From NCBI GenBank assembly GCA_963575745.1, contig CAUYUJ010016139.1, positions 230,164-294,163 of the forward strand: a stretch of DNA of 64,000 nucleotides, given 5' to 3'. Position numbers and translations under genes: made by a program. Positions 11,018 through 22,704 of this stretch are shown piece by piece. The notes under the pieces are model-generated. The model was not told the DNA's origin, made no database searches, and saw nothing but the letters and a program-made list of their open reading frames with translations. Positions within the stretch are counted from its first letter, which is position 1. Each line of letters starts with the position of its first letter. The DNA is from Prorocentrum cordatum (Eukaryota; Sar; Dinophyceae; Prorocentrales; Prorocentraceae).

Positions 11018-11370
11018 GGGCTGGTGGGGATACTTTTTGATCGGCGGCTCCAAGGACAGCTCCAGGGAGCGGGTCACAATCTCGACTGGGGCGCAATACG
11101 AGACGATTGGCAACGACGGCGCATAGGCCGACGCAGCAGGTACACGTGCCGCTGGTGGGGATATGTTTTTTGATCTGCGGCCCAAAGGACGATTCCAGCG
11201 GGCGGGTCCATCAGGGCGTCTGGGGCACAAAGCTAGATAATTGCGAATCCAGCCGTCACTGTCGACAGCCGGCCGCGCCTGCACATGCACGGAACTAACA
11301 GAATTCAGAAGACGCGACTTGGCTACAGCAGAACCCCGAGAGCAAGCAAGATAATTGCCAGCGGTCCAAA
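11018..11370 (-). repeat. Family-1 leader monomers next to the 3' tail of copy A
   Basis: Two full copies (from about 11018 and 11150) and a weaker third of a block containing TGGTGGGGATAC, a T run, GCGG, TCCAG and AGATAATT. The same block occurs at 33691 and 33967. It lies just beyond the tail of copy A, matching the tail-to-leader order at 34.2-35.2 kb, and suggests the stub of a further copy. Confidence 0.6.
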
Positions 11371-11749
11371 AGCCAACGCCGGAATGCACGTGCGAGGAAC
11401 AAAGTGAACCTCATTAAGCCGCACAAAAACGGCACCCAGTGTCAGCGGGGCGTCGCCCAGCGGCGCCAGCACCCGACAGACCGGGAAGCGGAGGGCGGGG
11501 CGCAGCGGGCAACTGCCAACCTGGAAACCCTCACTCACGGAGCACCTGAATGCTCGATGCTGGCATCGCAACCAGGCACCAGCGGACCGGGCGCCCAGTC
11601 GAGTAGATCCAAGCGCAAGGGGGGGCGACACGTGGGCCGGTCACTATCGTCCGTCCGTCGGCAATGTGCTGCCGGTGGGCGACAGACGGGCCGCCAGACT
11701 GGCGAGCACGTACCTGTCAAACTGCGCCCCAGGTTCAGGAAGCCGGCAT
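11371..11749. other. No gene recognised
   Basis: Moderately GC-rich sequence with no supported frame. Only the distant monomer-like stretch AGATAATTGCCAGCGG near 11350 borders it. Confidence 0.5.
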
Positions 11750-13090
11750 GGGCCGACCGGCCGGCGCCTGGAGATCGCACCCTATGCGTGAGGTAGCCGA
11801 AGGGCGCCTGCCTGGTGGGGGGGAAACGCCACTGGGCAAGGTCACCAGTCGTCGGAGATGCGTCGAGTGGAGCGTATGGGGTGGGCCTTAGGCCGGCGGC
11901 CCCAGCCATCCAAAGTGCGTGCCCTGGCGGGCAAGGCGGGCCCATGTCCGAGAGAACGGGGCCAAAATGAACCGTGGGCAGGAAACGCAGCCAGTGCCGC
12001 ACGGACAAAGGACCCACGAGTCACAGTGGGAACTATGCGCAGTGTTGTGAGACGTGCACCTCGCCCCCAGGAGGTGACGCAAGGGTATTAAGGCCGGGGC
12101 CTGTCACTGCGGTGAAACGAGTCCCTGCCGCGAAGGAACCACCTCGACGGGCAGTGGCCCGTGGGGGCCCCTGCCGGCGTGGAGCGCACCTTGTGAACAT
12201 ATACGTCGGAGGCCCGTCGCAGCAGTCGTCGTGGGAGAGGGGGGCGCAGCCGAAAGCCGCATGTCAGTTGAACACAAGGAGGGGGGGGAGAGCCATGAGG
12301 CGACACAGACCGACGGGGACCCGACATGGCGTAGTCGGAAAGTAGTCGGCGTAAGGCGCCTGCCTGGTGGGGGGGGGGCGCCGCCAGGCAGGGCCGCCAG
12401 TCGACGGGAGTGAGAGAGGTGCACCTCACCCCCGGGAGGTGACGCCGGGCATTAAGGCCGGGGCCTGCGGCTGCGGTGAAACGAGCCCCTGCCGCGGGGG
12501 AGCCGCCTCGTCGGCGGTGGCCCGTGGGCGCAGCTGCCAGTGTTGAGCGCGCCCTGTAGCGTGAGATCGGACACGTCGAATGGCCAGCCACGGCAGTCGT
12601 CGCGAGGGGAGAGGGGAGGCGCAGCCGATAGCCGCGGGTCAGTTGAATACAAGGGGGAGGAGCAGAGCCATGTCGCGACACAGACCGTCGAGGACCCAAC
12701 GCGGCGTAGTCGGTATGTAGTCGGCGCATGGCGCCTGCCGGGTGGGGGGGAAACGCCGCCAGGGCAAGGCCGTCAGACGTCGGGGGTGCAGCGCGTGGAG
12801 CGCATGGGGGGGCCTTAGGCCTGCAGCCCCAGCCGCCCAGAGTGAGCGTCCAAGCGGGCGAAACGGGCTCATGTCCGTGTGAACAAAGCCACAGTGAGCC
12901 GTGGGCAGGATTATTGCAGCCAGACCACACGGGCTAAGAGCCCACGATGCCCCGTGGGGGTCTAGACGCAGTGTGAATGGTGCACCTCGCTCCCAGGAGG
13001 TGACACCACGTGTATTAAGGCCAGGGCCTGTCACTGCGGTGAAACGAGCCCCTGTCGTGATGGGACCACCCGCGGACGGTGTGGCCCGGG
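11750..13090 (-). repeat. 3' tail tandem units of copy A
   Basis: Recurring blocks, read on the plus strand, are: GGCGCCTGCCTGGTGGGGGG (11807, 12356, 12731); GTGCACCTC with CCAGGAGGTGAC and GCGGTGAAACGAG (about 12055, 12420, 12978); and the AGCCG-AT-AGCCG motif (12246, 12621; the first has AAAGCC). Together these make two to three irregular composite units of about 375-930 bp. A diverged unit occurs at 34.86-34.99 kb in copy B's tail, so this is a shared 3' feature of the family. Confidence 0.75.
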
Positions 13091-13577
13091 GGGGACATCC
13101 GTCCGCGTCGTCTTAGTCCTCACCACTTGCGTGCCTTTTGGGCAGCAAAGGGGCGGTCGAAGAGACCATAGGGCTGCCGACCCATTGGGCCCCGCATGGC
13201 ACGTCGGGGTCCCATGTGGCCCACAGGGTCAACGCGATGGAAACCACTTTGTATAGGGAGGTGGAGGCTGTCCCCAGCTGACCGAGGTCGATGTTGCCCA
13301 GAAAGCAAGCGTTGCGTTCCGAGACGGGCTGAGTGGCAACTCGGAGTATTGACATGATCGGGGGGAGGCGGGCAGAGTCGCGACCTGGAGTGACGTTGTG
13401 GGGGGAAAGTGGCTCGAGCCGTAGACGTGCACCGAGAAGTGCCCATGGGGGCGCAGGGGAGGGCAAGAGCAGGGAATGTGCGATGGAGCCCTAGCCGAGT
13501 GACCCTCGATGAAGGGGCTGCCTTCCTGTGCCTGGGGAAGTGGAGGGGACATCGTACCTTGGATATTCCAGGCGAGC
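13091..13577 (-). other. 3' noncoding segment of copy A
   Basis: This follows the conserved end of ORF2 and precedes the tail array. It is GC-rich with a few short frames, none matched in copy B. No gene seen. Confidence 0.5.
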
Positions 13578-16500
13578 TCACTTGCGGTCGAAGTCCCATC
13601 CGCGCTGTCGTTTGTCAGCGTAGTGAGCGTCTCCTCTGGGGGCAATTCGTTTCTCCCTGGTCCTCCCATCTGTGCCGGCCCACGTGCTTTGCCGGCGGTC
13701 CCACCCCTCCCAGGACTGCCATGGATCCCATTGGGCGGCTGAACTGGATGCGCCAGTCTGCGGGGCAACCCTGAAATCGGTGTACACCGGGGGGGGCATG
13801 TGGCCTCTCTAGGTTAGCTCCATGGGTACCGCCGAACATCTCCACTGGGCTCGCCTGAGGGAGCTGTTTGCGCGGCGTCTCTGCGAACGTCGGGCACTGG
13901 GGGGGAACCTGGCGCAACATTGCTGCCGACAGCCCATGGATACGGGCGACCGCCTCCACTGGGGCCCTTGGGGGTGCGTGTCTTGGTGTCGCGTTGTAAC
14001 TGCATGCGATGTTTGTCCATAGTGGTTGGCCATTCTACGTGGAGCTGGTGCTCGTCGTCCATCTTGTAGGCATCGTAGCCTGCTTTGTCCCATGCCAGGA
14101 GGAAGTCTTCGCATAGCTGTAACGAGTTCCTCCTGGGGTCGGACTTGATGTTGACCCATGGGCCCCCGTGCTTGCTGCCTGCCTTATGGACCCAGGCGGT
14201 CCAGATCCCATTGAATGCGCCTCCCAGCGTCTTCTGTAGTCTGATGATCTTCTCTGGGGCTGGTTCGTCCTTGTTTGTATCAGCCTCGTTGATTGGCTTC
14301 AAGTACGTGGGGAGCCCGCCCGTGGGGTCATCTGGGCGTGCTGGTCGGAGGGGTGCTGCCTGAGGATCGCGCCCTCGGCCTGCGCTGCGAGTCTGCCAGG
14401 GTGAGCTAAGTGGCGGGCGGGCTGCGCGATCAAGTGAGGCGTCTTCGGGAATAGAGGGTGGTCGGCGCTCTGACTTGTTTCCAACTCCCCATAGCTGCCT
14501 GCCGTCGCCGATATCGTCCTGGAGTGAACGGGGGTATGCACTGGCGAACGGCGTCCAGGCTGCTGAGTCGACCCTCTGGGGGGGTTGGGTCCACAGGATC
14601 GGCGGACTGTGGGAAGCCTCACTGTCGCTTGGGTCTGGGATGTCGGCCTCGACTGCCTGTTGTGTGGGACTGGCTTGAGCCATGGAGTCAGTCCTGTCTG
14701 GTGGGATTCCCTGAGCCTGACCTTCTGTCTCAGATCCCTTGTTGGACTCATCCCAGTCAACTTCGTCCTCGCCGCCGCCGCTTCCATACTTGTGTGGGGG
14801 CGGCGCATCCCCTATCTCTCCGTCAGACTGTGCTGGTGCAGCGGGTTTCCGGGGGGGCCGTGGTCAGGGGGGGGGCCAGATGATGCCGCCAGGGGCTTGC
14901 TGAGCCAGACGGCTGTGGGGGGTCCTCCATCCTCAGCGCTACTGGTCTTCCCAACCTTGCGCTGGCCGGCGAGGAGCTCTATTGTTCCTCCTGAAAGGTC
15001 ATCCTTCATTCGTGATAAAAGGCCGGCGCTGGGGGCAGTGTCCTTTCTGGTTGTCAAGTTTGTCTGCAAAGGACTGCCATTCCTCCTGGTACTTCAGGTT
15101 CCTCTCCGCTAGATGCGTGACAACATTGGCCGCCGCGGCCCTCCGCCCGTCCCAGGGGATGAGCGGGGGGTGCCCGTTCCTAGGAATCTCGTCCCCGTAG
15201 ATGGTGTCCAGGAAGCGCACCAGGTGTTCAAGAGACCACCCCGACTCGTCGGTCACATCGCCCACTACGTCCCTTCCCCACCGCTGAGTCTGGGCCGCCC
15301 AAAGGGAGTAGACCATGTGGTTCCACTCGATCAGAAACTTGACCAACTCGCGGACGGGGCCTCTCGACTGCTCCCCAGCAAGACGGCGGGTGGAGTACGT
15401 GGGTAGTGGTGGTGCATTAGGTGGTGGAAGAGCCGGTAGTGTGTACCTGCGAGCACCTCCGCCATCTGGGTCCCCTCGTGGACGTGGAGCGCGCTTTGGT
15501 TGGCTGTCGGGCGTTGCCGCTGGCGAGTTGGAGCCAGCGGCTGGCACTGGGCTGTTAGGGGAGAGATGCACTGACATGTCGTAGGTGCCCCATTCCTCTG
15601 AGATTTCGCTCATGGCTGGCCTCTTAGTGGGGGAGGCTGGGTATACCTCGTTCGAGCTTTGGTCGAGCACACGATCGAGGGCGCTGGGGGAAATGTCCCA
15701 GATGTGAACCAGGCACCTCCTGCACGCCCAGCTGGCGTTCCACTGCCTCTTGATCCACAATGATGGCATTGCGTCCCACGATGGGAGGCCTGTCTGATCG
15801 TTGCAATCTACATCCGCCTCTGCGCGCCATATGAAACACCCCAAGGCTGGCGCGCCCGGCGACCACTCTAGCAAGGGGGAACTGGGCGGGCAGAAGTCGC
15901 AAGTGGCCGAGTAGCATTTGGTTAGGTGCACCTCGGTGCCGAACCTGCCGTCGGTGAGCCTGTGTGGTGGGAGTGTGGTGCCTGCGCTGGCTGGGAGGAA
16001 ATGGCGTGGCCTACGTAGGACGAGTCCCTTGAAGGAAGTCGGGGCTGTAGCGTCCGATGGCACCCCGAACCCCAGCGGCAGCCTGGATAGAGAGGGAAGT
16101 GTCTTGGCCCTTTTCTGTGCGCGGTTCTCATCCAGCCTGCGCTTGTGCTCTTGTAATAGTCACTGCATGGACTTCTTGCTGCTGCGCTCTGTCGGGTCGG
16201 GTTCGGGGAGGTGAACCCCCTTCCTTTCCAGCGAGCTGACCCAGCAGTGCTCGCAGAACCAGCTGCAGTTCTTTCCCTCCGCGTACGCCTGCGCACGGTT
16301 CTGGGCGAGCAGCTCCCGAGTGTAGTCGTCTTCCCAGGTGCCTGCTGTTCCGTGCAGCCCAACGCTGGTGCGTCCGTCGCAGTTGTAGGTGGCGTCCTTC
16401 TGCCGCCTGCAGAAGCGCTCGTCGCGTGCGACTGGGGGGAACAAGGGTTGTTCCTGGGGCCGTGGAGGCCGGGATGTCTTCGTCAAGTCGGTGGTTGGAG

Positions 16501-16736
16501 ATTGCCTTCCCGCCCCCAATGTACCGGAGGTCGTCCATGGTACGCGGGCTGCCCAGTCCCACCTCTGATCCCGCCAAGGCTGTGTGCAGCTGGCAGATGG
16601 AACACCCTCCAACGTTTAGCTGTGTGACGTCGGCAGGCCGGACTAGAGTCTCCAGCGCGCGCAGGGGGGCCTCCAGGGTGAAGTCGTGTGTCTGCATTCC
16701 TGCCCACGTCTTCGGACAACCGTGCTTGTCTGCCAC
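13578..16736 (-). CDS. Copy A ORF2, Cys-rich and C-terminal region
   Basis: This continues the helicase frame after the TAG at 16739-16737. It matches copy B almost throughout: ADKHGCPKTWAGM, a CSIC pair, YNCDGRTSVG with further Cys (near 16390), FCEHCW (near 16250), CDFCPPSSPLLEW, QWNASWACRRCLVHIWDISP, IYGDEIPRNGHPPLIPWDGR, LQKTLGGAFNGIWTAWVHKAG, and the terminal peptide YADKRQRGWDFDRK. The paired Cys residues suggest several zinc-binding units, the CDGC/CERCW part being PHD-like in copy B; this is inference. I know no family for the region. At least three frame changes are needed (near 16.45, 16.1 and 13.85 kb). Conservation of both ends in A and B shows it is real coding sequence of unknown function. 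Confidence 0.6.
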
Positions 16737-18527
16737 CTAATGGTGATGGGCATATGTGGCCAAGGTGCTAGCGTGGTGTATGACCTCTGCAAGTTTGGCG
16801 TGGAGAGAGGCGAGGTCTGCCAGCTGGAAACCCCGCGTCTCAGCGAACTGGCTGCGGAACTCTTTGTGAGCCTCCTGCCACGGAAGGCACAGGCCCATCA
16901 TGGCCTCAAGGATGTCGCCTGTGGCCTCTGGGTGCGGGAAGGGCCAGAGTGTGGCACGGGGCTCGCGTAGCTGCAGCATCATTACTACAAGCAGCACTCT
17001 GAGTGTGTGGGGATTGAGGGGCAGCCCGTCGTCTCCTACTAGGGATTGCGTGAAGTCTGTGTCGATCTTGTCGGGCTTGAGTAGGGCATGCAGGTTCTCC
17101 ATTCCTGGGTGCACCCTGTGGCGTCTGCACCGGCAGGTGGAGCTGCTCCAGGCCGCGGGAAACTGCGGGGGCGTGCTCCGGGGGGCACAGCGGCTTGAGG
17201 CCTTGGGGCGGCGATTGGCCCCCACCATGTGGGGCAGCGGTGGGAGCGAATCGAATGAGACGCCTAACTGCTTGTCGTGCCACGGCGTGCCCAGTCCGAG
17301 GAACCAGACCAGGGCTGCCCACGTGAGGTTATACACGAGGTTGCTGGCATCAATTCCAACTTCCACGTCTAAGCAGTAGCCAAGGTGACTCCAGGCCTTC
17401 CTGTCTAAGCTGCCCGGTTGCCTGGGTGTGGCCCCCATTCGCCACTGGTGGGGGTGCAGCCCGGACACAGTGTACAGAAGGATAGCCATAGTGGGGTCGT
17501 CAACCAGCTTCTGTATGCTATCCGAGAGAGCGGCGCCCAGCTTGTCCCAAGAGAACTGAGGGTCGAGTGGCGCCGCGATGCGGTCAGCGAAGGTGCTATC
17601 CATCCTGGCTTTGGCCTTCTTGATGGCGTCGTCAAGGCCTTTTACGCTGTCGTCCCCCGTGTGTGTGGGAGCGGGGGGAGTCCATGTCGCGAGGTCCGTG
17701 ATGGGGTTAAATTTCTGATCAATGCGTAGCGCAGTTCTGTTGCCCAGATCGTTCCCCTGGAAGCGGACCCATAGCTTGGCCAGCCTCCCGTACTCGGAGA
17801 GCTTCCTGAGGTGTGCTCCTGTGGCAGTGCCGAAAATCCTCCCGTCCCCGACTATGACCACGTTGGAGGTGGCCCGCGTGCTTGCGACGTTCACTCTGTT
17901 GGGGTTGTCCATGAAGCCCCAATCGTGCCAAAAGTTGGAACGCGTGGTCACGTAGATCACAATGTCCGCCTCTCCACCCTGGCTAGAGTCTAGGGTGGAG
18001 ATGGTGAGTCTGCCGTTGGCCAGGTACTCCTCTGCAACTTGACGTAGCCCATGGAAGCGCAGGTCGATGCCAGTGAGGGGGGAGCTCCATTGTTCGAACA
18101 CACGTTCGTAGCCTTTGTGGTTGCAGTCGCGTGCGTGGGAGAGAGAGGAGGGGTCGCTTGTTCTGACTGCCTCACCTTTGCCGGCTCCTTTCTCCCTGGC
18201 CTTGCGCCTTGTCTGGGGCCATCCGTTCTCAAGCACAGCACGCTGCAATTGATAGCCAACCACTACGAGGACTGTGGTCCCCTTCTCCATAGCGGGCAAG
18301 AGCGCCCGCACGATGTCCACCGCCTGCGCAGCCTCTGGGAGATTCGCGTATCCTGAGTGGAGGTTGGACGAGACCTCAAGGGAAGGGTTGTCGACCAGGA
18401 GGAAACGATGTCTCTCCTCCGGGTGTTGCGGAGGGGGCTGAAGGTCCCTCAATAGTTCCTCCAGGTCCTCCAGGGTGGACTCGGTGGCTTCGGCCAGTTC
18501 GATTAGCTGCGCGCTGTCCCAGGGTCG
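16737..18527 (-). CDS. Copy A ORF2, helicase C-terminal half
   Basis: This holds the second RecA-like domain of a UPF1/DNA2-type SF1 helicase: motif V as STLDSSQGGEADIVIYVT (near 17990) and motif VI as NPNRVNVASTRATSNVVIVG (near 17890). The usual Arg-finger context TRAR is TRAT here, while copy B has ITRARS. A conserved helical tail follows (SGLHPHQWRMGATPRQPGSL, NLTWAALVWFLGLGTPWHDK, GVLLVVMMLQLREPRATLW-like). The frame is open for 571 codons to a TAG at 16739-16737, where copy B has AAG (Lys), and then continues open. The N-terminal half lies beyond the repeat insertion at 18528-19890. Confidence 0.8.
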   Translation of the reverse strand, partial: RPWDSAQLIELAEATESTLEDLEELLRDLQPPPQHPEERHRFLLVDNPSLEVSSNLHSGYANLPEAAQAVDIVRALLPAMEKGTTVLVVVGYQLQRAVLENGWPQTRRKAREKGAGKGEAVRTSDPSSLSHARDCNHKGYERVFEQWSSPLTGIDLRFHGLRQVAEEYLANGRLTISTLDSSQGGEADIVIYVTTRSNFWHDWGFMDNPNRVNVASTRATSNVVIVGDGRIFGTATGAHLRKLSEYGRLAKLWVRFQGNDLGNRTALRIDQKFNPITDLATWTPPAPTHTGDDSVKGLDDAIKKAKARMDSTFADRIAAPLDPQFSWDKLGAALSDSIQKLVDDPTMAILLYTVSGLHPHQWRMGATPRQPGSLDRKAWSHLGYCLDVEVGIDASNLVYNLTWAALVWFLGLGTPWHDKQLGVSFDSLPPLPHMVGANRRPKASSRCAPRSTPPQFPAAWSSSTCRCRRHRVHPGMENLHALLKPDKIDTDFTQSLVGDDGLPLNPHTLRVLLVVMMLQLREPRATLWPFPHPEATGDILEAMMGLCLPWQEAHKEFRSQFAETRGFQLADLASLHAKLAEVIHHASTLATYAHHH

Positions 18528-19890
18528 GAGGTGAGGGGGTGAGATCGAAGTGGAACGGAGAGCCCCCCTACCGGGAAATCGATTTCGGTTTCGTGTTCGT
18601 GCGTGCCGTGCGGGCGGGCGAGGCGAAGCTGCGTGGGCGAGCGAGAAAAAGTCTCCTGTGGCTGAGGCGCGGCCGGACCAAATGTCTCCCTTCCGGGCGG
18701 CCGGTGGCCCGCGGTGTCCCGCCAGTGTCCCGCGAAAGTCCCGTGTGGCTGAGGCGCGGCCGGACCAAATGATTCCCTTCCGGGCGGCCGGTGGCCCGCG
18801 GTGTCCCGCCGGTGTCCCGCGGTGCCCCGCGGTGTCCCGCGGCGTCCAGCGGTGCCCCGCCGGTGTCCCGCGGTGTCCCGCGAGGATGATGATGAGATGA
18901 TGATGATGATGATGATGATGATGATAATGAGATGATGATGGTGTCCCGATGAAGATGAGGATGCTGATGATGGTGTCGATGATGATGATAGTGTCCCGAT
19001 GATGAGGATGATGATGCTCATGATGATTAAGGAGATGATGATGACAATGATGGTGTCCCGATGATTATGATGATGACGAGTCCGATGATGTTGGTGATGA
19101 TGATGTTGATGGAAATGGTGCCCAGGCGGTAATGATGTTAATGATGACGATGGTGACAATGATTATGGTGTCCCGATGATGATGCTGCTGATGATGATGG
19201 TGATGATGATGGTGATGCTGATGGTGTTCCGATGATGATAATAATGATACTGACGATGTTGATGATGATGTTGCTCCTGATGATGATGGTGCCACAATGA
19301 TGATGATGTTGATGATGATGATGATGTCGGTGATGATGATGATGCGATGATCATGATGATGATGGTGTCCCTAGGATGATGACGATGTTGATGATACTGT
19401 TGATGATGAGAACGATGGTGATCATGATGGTGTCCCGATTATGATGGTGATTCTGATGATGCTGCTGATGATGATGACGACGACTGTGTCCCGATGAGGA
19501 TGATGATGATGTTATTGATGAGATGATGCTGGTGATGATGATGTTGTCCCGATCATGATGCTGACGTTGATGATGATGATGATGATGTTTATGATGATGA
19601 TGCTGACGGTGCTCTCATGATGATGACGATGTTGGTGATGATGTTGCTGTTGATGATGTTGATGATGATGATGACGTTGATTGTGAGAGCGATTGTGGTA
19701 TCGATAGTGAGATCGATTGTGAGATCACTTGTGAGATCGACCGAATGAGATCGATCGAATGAGATCGATTGTGAGATCGATCGAGTGAGATCGATCGAGC
19801 GAGACCGATAGTGAGATCGATACTGAGATCGATAGTAAGACCGATCGAATGAGACGGTTCTCCCCCCCCCCGAACCTCCTTATCACCCGA
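18528..19890. repeat. Simple-repeat block inserted into the copy A helicase
   Basis: The coding match to copy B stops at CCCAGGGTCG (18518-18527) and resumes after AGGGTGGTCG (19891-19900). Inside, in order, are two copies of an 85-bp unit (GAGGCGCGGCCGGACCAAAT), CGGTGTCCCG decamers, about 790 bp of GAT trinucleotides punctuated by GGTGTCCCGATGATG, and GTGAGATCGATC repeats (19690-19855). AGGGTCG/AGGGTGGTCG at the two edges may be a short duplication. Poly-His, poly-Asp and poly-Ser frames here are artefacts. Confidence 0.85.
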
Positions 19891-22612
19891 AGGGTGGTCG
19901 TATAGGTAGTATCTGCTGCCACGGTAGTCCTGCCACCAGTGGCCTTTGTCTGCGTGGGTCGGTGAGTCCTGTCCGCATTGCCTTGTTGTAGAAGACAACG
20001 TTGGGCCAGGACAGGAGGAGGGGGTGCATGCGGTAGCAGAGGGTCAGTTGCACCACTGCTGAGGTGTCCCCACCTAGCGTGTTGCGCAGCCGGTCGAATA
20101 TCGAAAGGCACAGGCCGCGGTCGGCTGCTTTCCTGGAGAGGACGGTGGGGGGAAGCTGCTTGGGATCGCCGACCAGCAATAGGTGCCCGCCAGAGCGTAT
20201 GACGCTAACGAGAGACATTGCGGCCATCAGCTCGTGGGCCTGCCCTGCTTCGTCGATAATGAGCAGGGCAGCTGGGGAGGCCAGTTTGAAGGGCTCTGCC
20301 GCCTCGTGGGTTGCAATGATCATCTTGGCGTCCCTCAGCAGCTGTGCGCGGAAGGCGATGCACTCCTTAGAGGGTCCGCTCTGGTGGCGGGGACGGTTGT
20401 GCGTTCTGTGGAAATGTCCCACAGGTGTGAGGGGGGCGAGCTTCGGCGCAACACGTGCGTCCTTCGCTAGCCTGACGCACCTGTTGGGGAAGCAAGCTCC
20501 GGGCGCCAACCTGCCTTCTTCGTGCGCAACCCCGAGTCCAATGGCGGGTTGATCGGCGGCTGTGTTCGACCCTGCCGTGAGGGCCACTGCCTGTCCCTTG
20601 GGAAGCGAGCTTGCCCATGCGTCCATTGTGGCCACTGAGAAGAGCGTCTTGCCGGTCCCTGGGGGCCCATGAACCACTGTGACGTGGTGTCGGGTGGTGG
20701 CGACCAGGGCCTTGGTAGCGTCGTCATTGAGTCGGTGACGTTGGGCAGCGTCGTTCAGGTTGGTGATGGGGGGAAGGTTTCTGACCCGCTGGAGCACCTG
20801 TCCTGTGGCACTCTCAACTTCGTCGTCCGTGAATGGGGCGTCGGATGGCCCCTTGCTCTGCTGCTGCAGTTGCGCCGTGCCGTCCACCGCAATTGCGTGG
20901 GGAAGGCTCAGTGCTTTGGCCTCGATGGTGGCTCTCGCCCTGGAGAGAAGGGAGCTGCTGCGCGCTCTAGTGTTCTCCGCTTCGTTAGCCCGTACCCTGT
21001 CCCCTCTTTCGATGGCGCGGTGGTTGAGTAGGAATGTAATGACGTCGAGCGGTGCACCTATCAGGTCGTCAGGGGCCTGCTGCAGTTTGTAGATCTTACT
21101 GATGGCGTTCGAGATCCGCCAGTACTGCAGCTTGGATGGAGCTTTGTCCACTCGGTACACGACTTCGCCTTCCTTGTCTGACTTCGCGGTCGTTCTGGGT
21201 GGGAGTAACTCCCCAGTCTGACTGGAGTCGCACCAGGCCAGGGCTTGATTGGTGGGGTACTTGGAGCCCGCCCTTAGTCCGATGACGTCGCACTCGTTGC
21301 GGGGAATGGGGCCACCGGAGTCCGGGGGTCACACGAGTTTGAGGGTGGTGATCTGGTCCTCCGTTGGGCTGGTGAGACTAAGAAGCAATGTGCGTGACTG
21401 CGCGTCCTGTCCCCCTTCCAATCCTCGGAGCATCAGCCTAAACTCGACTGGCCATTGTAGATGCAAAAGCAGCTTCCCGTCCTGAGGGGGGAAGGCGTTG
21501 CGAAGGTTGCACTTGTCGAGGATGAGGCATGTGGACCGCTCGTTGATGGGAGTGACCGTCACCTCCAGGGCACAGCTCTTCTTACGTGCCAAGTCTGTTC
21601 TGGCCTTCGCGGAGCCGTCCCATACTGTTTCAGTGGCTGCTATGCACTCGGTCCAGGCTAACCTGCACAGAGTGCAGCCCCTTTGTCGTAGATCCTTCTC
21701 CCAATGCTTTGGCAGGTTCACTCCCTCGGGGACCGCGCCCAGGGGTGTGTGCAAGCGGAATCGAGCCCCTGGGCTGTCAGCTGGTATGGCGTATAGCCGC
21801 ATGATAGCCTTAGCTGCTGCGTCCGCAGGGGGGTCGTGTGTCGCCAGGCTGACTTGGGGGGGAGCGTCGCTTGCCCAGTTGATCTCGCCCCCTCGCGGTT
21901 GCCCTGTCCGATCCGACGGGTCCTGCGAAGAGGCCCTGCTGGAGCCAGCGTGTCTCTCCTTCTGGGTCGGTGGGGCGCACGGTCCGCCTGTCGCGCCTGG
22001 GCAAGGGGGGGGCGGGTCAGTGCCCCCCCAAGCTCCTGTAGTGCGCCATGGGGTGGTCCCCCATCCATGTCGGCATTGGCTGGGCGGTCGGAGGTCGGTC
22101 GAGGGTATGGTGTCGGTGGAAATTGAGAAGTCGAAATTGTCGTCGCGAAAGGGGAAGTCGACCGGTACGTGGTCCCAGTCCTCAGGGGAGGTCCAGCCTG
22201 GCAGGTGCGCACGGCTGCCGTCCTTGACTGGGCCAGGAAGCTCCCAACCTGGCCATAGTGGTCTCTCAATTTTGAGACCTGCGACGCTGTCTGCGGTCGA
22301 TCCTTGCGTCCTGGTCCAGAGGTTGCCTTGCTGAGTGTAGATTCTGGGGTCCGGCCACCCGGTTCCCTTCTGCTTCGCGGCCTCTGCAAAGTGGTCCCCA
22401 CCCAGGAGGTGTTCCTTGCCGTCGCAGTACCTCTGGCAGATCTCACACCACCAGCACCACTCCTGGTTGAAATGTGCCCATCTCAGCCATGGGCATTCCC
22501 GAGCACGGAAGGGTCGGAGAGAGTCTTCTGCGCTAGGACCCTGCTCGCAGTGTTGAATGGGGGGCGGCCATCTGGCCAGGGGCCCGCCGTTGCTCTTCCT
22601 CTTCTTTGGCAT
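19891..22612 (-). CDS. Copy A ORF2 start: zinc finger and helicase N-terminal half
   Basis: This is the start of the second ORF. The ATG at 22612 is about 25 bp downstream of the AGCCG-AT-AGCCG motif. The protein begins MPKKRKS, a basic stretch like an SV40-type nuclear localisation signal. A U1/C2H2-like finger follows (CEICQRYCDGKEHLLGGDH). RecA-like domain 1 carries Walker A HGPPGTGKTLFS (near 20655), Walker B LLIIDEAGQAHEL (near 20250), motif III VGDPKQLPP (near 20165) and motif IV CYRMHPLLLSW (near 20030). One frame is kept for 2.7 kb, broken only by TGA at 21331-21329 where copy B has TGC (Cys). Motifs III-IV and the residues after Walker A place it with the UPF1/SMUBP2/DNA2 branch of SF1. 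It lacks any HUH nuclease, so it is not a Helitron helicase. Confidence 0.85.
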
Positions 22613-22636
22613 CCAGCTGGAACGCAGGGGGGAAGT

Positions 22637-22651
22637 GCAGCCGATAGCTGC
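22637..22651 (-). repeat. AGCCG-AT-AGCCG motif before ORF2 of copy A
   Basis: GCAGCCGATAGCTGC, with one change from the consensus, lies 25 bp upstream of the ORF2 ATG and next to a G-rich tract (C-rich on the coding strand). Copy B has the motif in the same place (43075-43089). It may be a translation or trans-splicing signal for an internal ORF; the role is inference. Confidence 0.6.
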
Positions 22652-22704
22652 GGAAAAGGTAAATGTGTGCGCGGGGGGAAATCTTGAACCATCGCGACGG
22701 GAAC

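Noticed and set aside
18503-19680. Poly-His/Ser/Asp proteins
   Set aside because: They are translations of the GAT microsatellite inserted in the copy A helicase.
13578-22612. Helitron
   Set aside because: The helicase is UPF1/DNA2-type SF1, not PIF1-like, and no HUH Rep motif or CTRR-hairpin end is visible. The sister copy carries LINE enzymes.
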